Shown: in pieces, positions 62,337 through 64,000 of the stretch | Numbering within the stretch: the stretch's first letter is position 1 | Layout: every line of letters starts with the position of its first letter | Origin: an uncultured Pseudomonadales bacterium | GTDB taxonomy: Bacteria > Pseudomonadota > Gammaproteobacteria > Pseudomonadales > Azotimanducaceae | Reading direction: 5' to 3' | NCBI GenBank assembly: GCA_937921865.1 | Contig: CAKZWF010000006.1 | Coordinates: 1-64,000 of the forward strand | Length of the DNA stretch: 64,000 nucleotides | Position numbers and translations under genes: made by a program | The notes under the pieces: model-generated | What the model saw: the letters and a program-made list of their open reading frames with translations, nothing else | What the model was told of the DNA's origin: nothing | Database searches by the model: none

Positions 62337-63212
62337 GTGGATCAGTTGGAAACGGCACAGGCCACACAGCGCGCTCGCGACGAAACTAAAAAACTCCAGA
62401 AGAAGCTCAGACGGCTGGTGGGTCGAGCCATTACCGACTACGGGATGATTGAGCCTGGCGACAAGGTCATGGTCTGTCTGTCTGGTGGTAAAGATTCCTA
62501 TACGATGTTGGATCTGCTGATCAACCTGCAGCAGCATGCACCCGTGGACTTCGATCTGGTCGTGGTGAATCTGGATCAGAAGCAACCCGGTTTCCCCGCG
62601 CACGTGCTGCCGGAATATCTGAGCAATCTGGGCGTTGAATACCATATCCTTGAAGAAGATACCTACAGCATCGTTCAGGCGTTGACGCCCGCGGGTAAAA
62701 CTACCTGTCCGGTGTGTTCACGGATGCGTCGAGGCATTCTCTACACGTTTGCCAGACGAATTGGCGCAAACAAACTTGCTCTGGGTCATCATCTCGACGA
62801 TGTTGTGGAGACCCTTTTCCTCAATCTGTTTTACGGTGGCCGGATGAAAGCGATGCCGCCAAAACTGAAGAGCGACGACGGCTCGAATGTCGTGATCCGG
62901 CCGCTCTACTATTGCCGGGAGGCCGACATCGCCAGCTTCTCCGAGCGGCGTGGCTATCCAATCATTCCCTGTAACCTGTGTGGCTCCCAGGACAATCTGC
63001 AGCGTCAGGTGATCAAGGATATGTTGCAGCAGTGGGATCAGCAGACACCCGGTCGGGTTGCGGCCATTGCCCGCAGTCTGCGACACATAGTGCCCTCTCA
63101 CCTGGGTGATGGTGATCTGTTCGACTTTGTCTCGCTAGCCGTGGACGGAGACGCTGGGGCACGAGAACTCACCGTTCTGGATGTCACCCCTCCCCGAAGT
63201 CTGATGCCCTGA
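62337..63212 (+). CDS. ttcA: tRNA 2-thiocytidine biosynthesis protein TtcA
   Basis: 291 residues, GTG 62337. PP-loop SGGKDS (about 49-54) and cysteines CPVC (124, 127) and CNLC (212, 215), matching the cluster ligands of E. coli TtcA (122, 125, 213). Adds sulfur to C32 of several tRNAs with a [4Fe-4S] cluster. The 3' end overlaps the convergent sensor-kinase gene by 29 nt. Confidence 0.96.
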   Translation: MDQLETAQATQRARDETKKLQKKLRRLVGRAITDYGMIEPGDKVMVCLSGGKDSYTMLDLLINLQQHAPVDFDLVVVNLDQKQPGFPAHVLPEYLSNLGVEYHILEEDTYSIVQALTPAGKTTCPVCSRMRRGILYTFARRIGANKLALGHHLDDVVETLFLNLFYGGRMKAMPPKLKSDDGSNVVIRPLYYCREADIASFSERRGYPIIPCNLCGSQDNLQRQVIKDMLQQWDQQTPGRVAAIARSLRHIVPSHLGDGDLFDFVSLAVDGDAGARELTVLDVTPPRSLMP

Positions 63213-64000
63213 AGCGGATCTCGTCGCTGGCTAGAGCCTCTGTGGACTCCAGGACTTCGGTCAGGGCTACCTCGAAACTGCGTACCAGGCCGATCAGGTT
63301 TTTGGAGTCGCCCTGGGCAAGCGCCAGTTCCAGTGTTTTTGAGGCTTCTTTAAGGCGACGTGCGCCAAATGAACCGGCTACTCCATGCAGATTGTGGGCG
63401 AGGCGTTCTGCTTCTTCGAGTTCACCGCTGGTCACATAGGCGCGCATCTTGGTTGCCGCATCGCCGTAGTAGCCCCCGAAGTCGCCCATCAGCTTGATCA
63501 TCAGTGTCACATTGTTGTTGTGACCGCGAATCGCATCGCCAATGTCGATGCCCGGCAGTCGTCGCAGCGACAGTGCATTCAGCACATCAGTTTCATCAGC
63601 CTTCACGTCGCTGGCGCGCCTTTTCAGGTTTTGGTCCTGACCGATTGTTGTCGGCAGCAGCCGAGCCAGCTCTTTCAACAGCAGGTCAAAATCGATGGGT
63701 TTGGTGATATATGCGTTGCAGCCTGCGTCGAACGCAGCCGCTTTGCTGGTGGTCAAAGCGTCCGCCGAAACCGCGATGATCGGCAGGTCCAGACCCTGTT
63801 GACGCAGGGTACTGGTTGCCTCCAGGCCATCAAGTTCAGGCATGTGGATGTCCATCAGGATGGCGTCATAGTCCGTCTCCGTGGCTTTTTCGACAGCCGC
63901 TCTGCCGGTTTCCGCGATGTCGACCTGAGCGCCGCCGCGTTGCAGAAATTCCAGTGCCAGCTGCTGGTTGATCGGATTGTCTTCGGCTACCAGGATCCGT
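63184..64000 (-). CDS. Hybrid sensor histidine kinase, C-terminal receiver and Hpt domains (partial)
   Basis: The frame runs off the window end; only the C-terminal about 271 residues are seen. Receiver: [13 protein letters not shown] at the start, phospho-Asp in [11 protein letters not shown], Lys in ITKPID. Hpt: phospho-His in [16 protein letters not shown]. Order receiver-Hpt at the end fits BarA/ArcB-like multistep phosphorelay kinases. The N-terminal sensor lies to the right. Convergent 29-bp overlap with ttcA. Confidence 0.9.
   Translation of the reverse strand, partial: RILVAEDNPINQQLALEFLQRGGAQVDIAETGRAAVEKATETDYDAILMDIHMPELDGLEATSTLRQQGLDLPIIAVSADALTTSKAAAFDAGCNAYITKPIDFDLLLKELARLLPTTIGQDQNLKRRASDVKADETDVLNALSLRRLPGIDIGDAIRGHNNNVTLMIKLMGDFGGYYGDAATKMRAYVTSGELEEAERLAHNLHGVAGSFGARRLKEASKTLELALAQGDSKNLIGLVRSFEVALTEVLESTEALASDEIRFRASDFGEG

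Overview
The window looks like the chromosome of a free-living gammaproteobacterium. Its housekeeping genes (a Prc tail-specific protease, an AsrA-type second Lon, LepB, DUF1244, YaaA, BolA, TrhO, the TesA/YbbA/YbbP trio, TtcA, thiopurine methyltransferase, AcnA) are typical of that class. The many acyl-CoA enzymes, flavin monooxygenases and SDRs recall marine oligotrophic or lipid- and steroid-degrading lineages; that placement is inference. Coding density is high, GC is high by eye, and genes run in short tightly coupled operons on both strands. No rRNA, tRNA, CRISPR array or prophage was seen.

Layout. 1-2044 is a decaying corner: a dead IS3-family element sits inside a TRAP (TAXI) receptor gene that also carries an amber codon. 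2195-8130 is a seven-gene minus-strand operon (SnoaL-like protein, degenerate HAD, serine beta-lactamase-fold hydrolase, GNAT, HsaA-like flavin monooxygenase, LLM oxidoreductase, CDF metal exporter), divergent from an enoyl-CoA hydratase/SDR pair (8244-9839). 9841-15051 holds a histone-deacetylase-fold enzyme behind a long Lhr helicase. 15204-24530 is mixed: CoA transferase, oligopeptidase B, an aldo/keto reductase-SRAP-unknown-cysteine hydrolase operon, a secreted protein made of two related halves, a small alpha/beta hydrolase and a PHP phosphoesterase.

24654-32007 is the most striking locus: a TetR regulator divergent from six coupled genes encoding a LolA-like periplasmic protein, three paralogous FtsX/MacB-type permeases, a LolD-like ATPase and an outer-membrane beta-barrel protein. 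On paper it is a complete inner-membrane-to-outer-membrane lipid or lipoprotein trafficking machine. It is followed by an SDR, an acyl-CoA dehydrogenase, a histidine phosphatase and an acyl-CoA synthetase (32055-36736).

36788-44679 holds a very basic secreted repeat protein, a YcaQ-type DNA glycosylase, Tpm, an alpha/beta hydrolase, a voltage-gated K+ channel with a zinc-ribbon tail, aconitase A and a HAD phosphatase. 45047-58675 is envelope and proteostasis: SLC13 permease, second Lon, Prc, FKBP lipoprotein, pentapeptide-repeat protein, LepB, DUF1244, YaaA, PPM phosphatase, BolA, TrhO, TesA. 58638-64000 holds YbbA/YbbP, an EAL-domain pseudogene, TtcA and the C-terminal end of a hybrid sensor kinase.

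Two non-coding themes are not explained by the genes. Short tandem duplications (10 to 19 bp units) lie directly after stop codons at four places, three of them between convergent genes. A 317-bp gap between prc and the FKBP gene (51647-51963) is packed with inverted repeats, some mutually exclusive.
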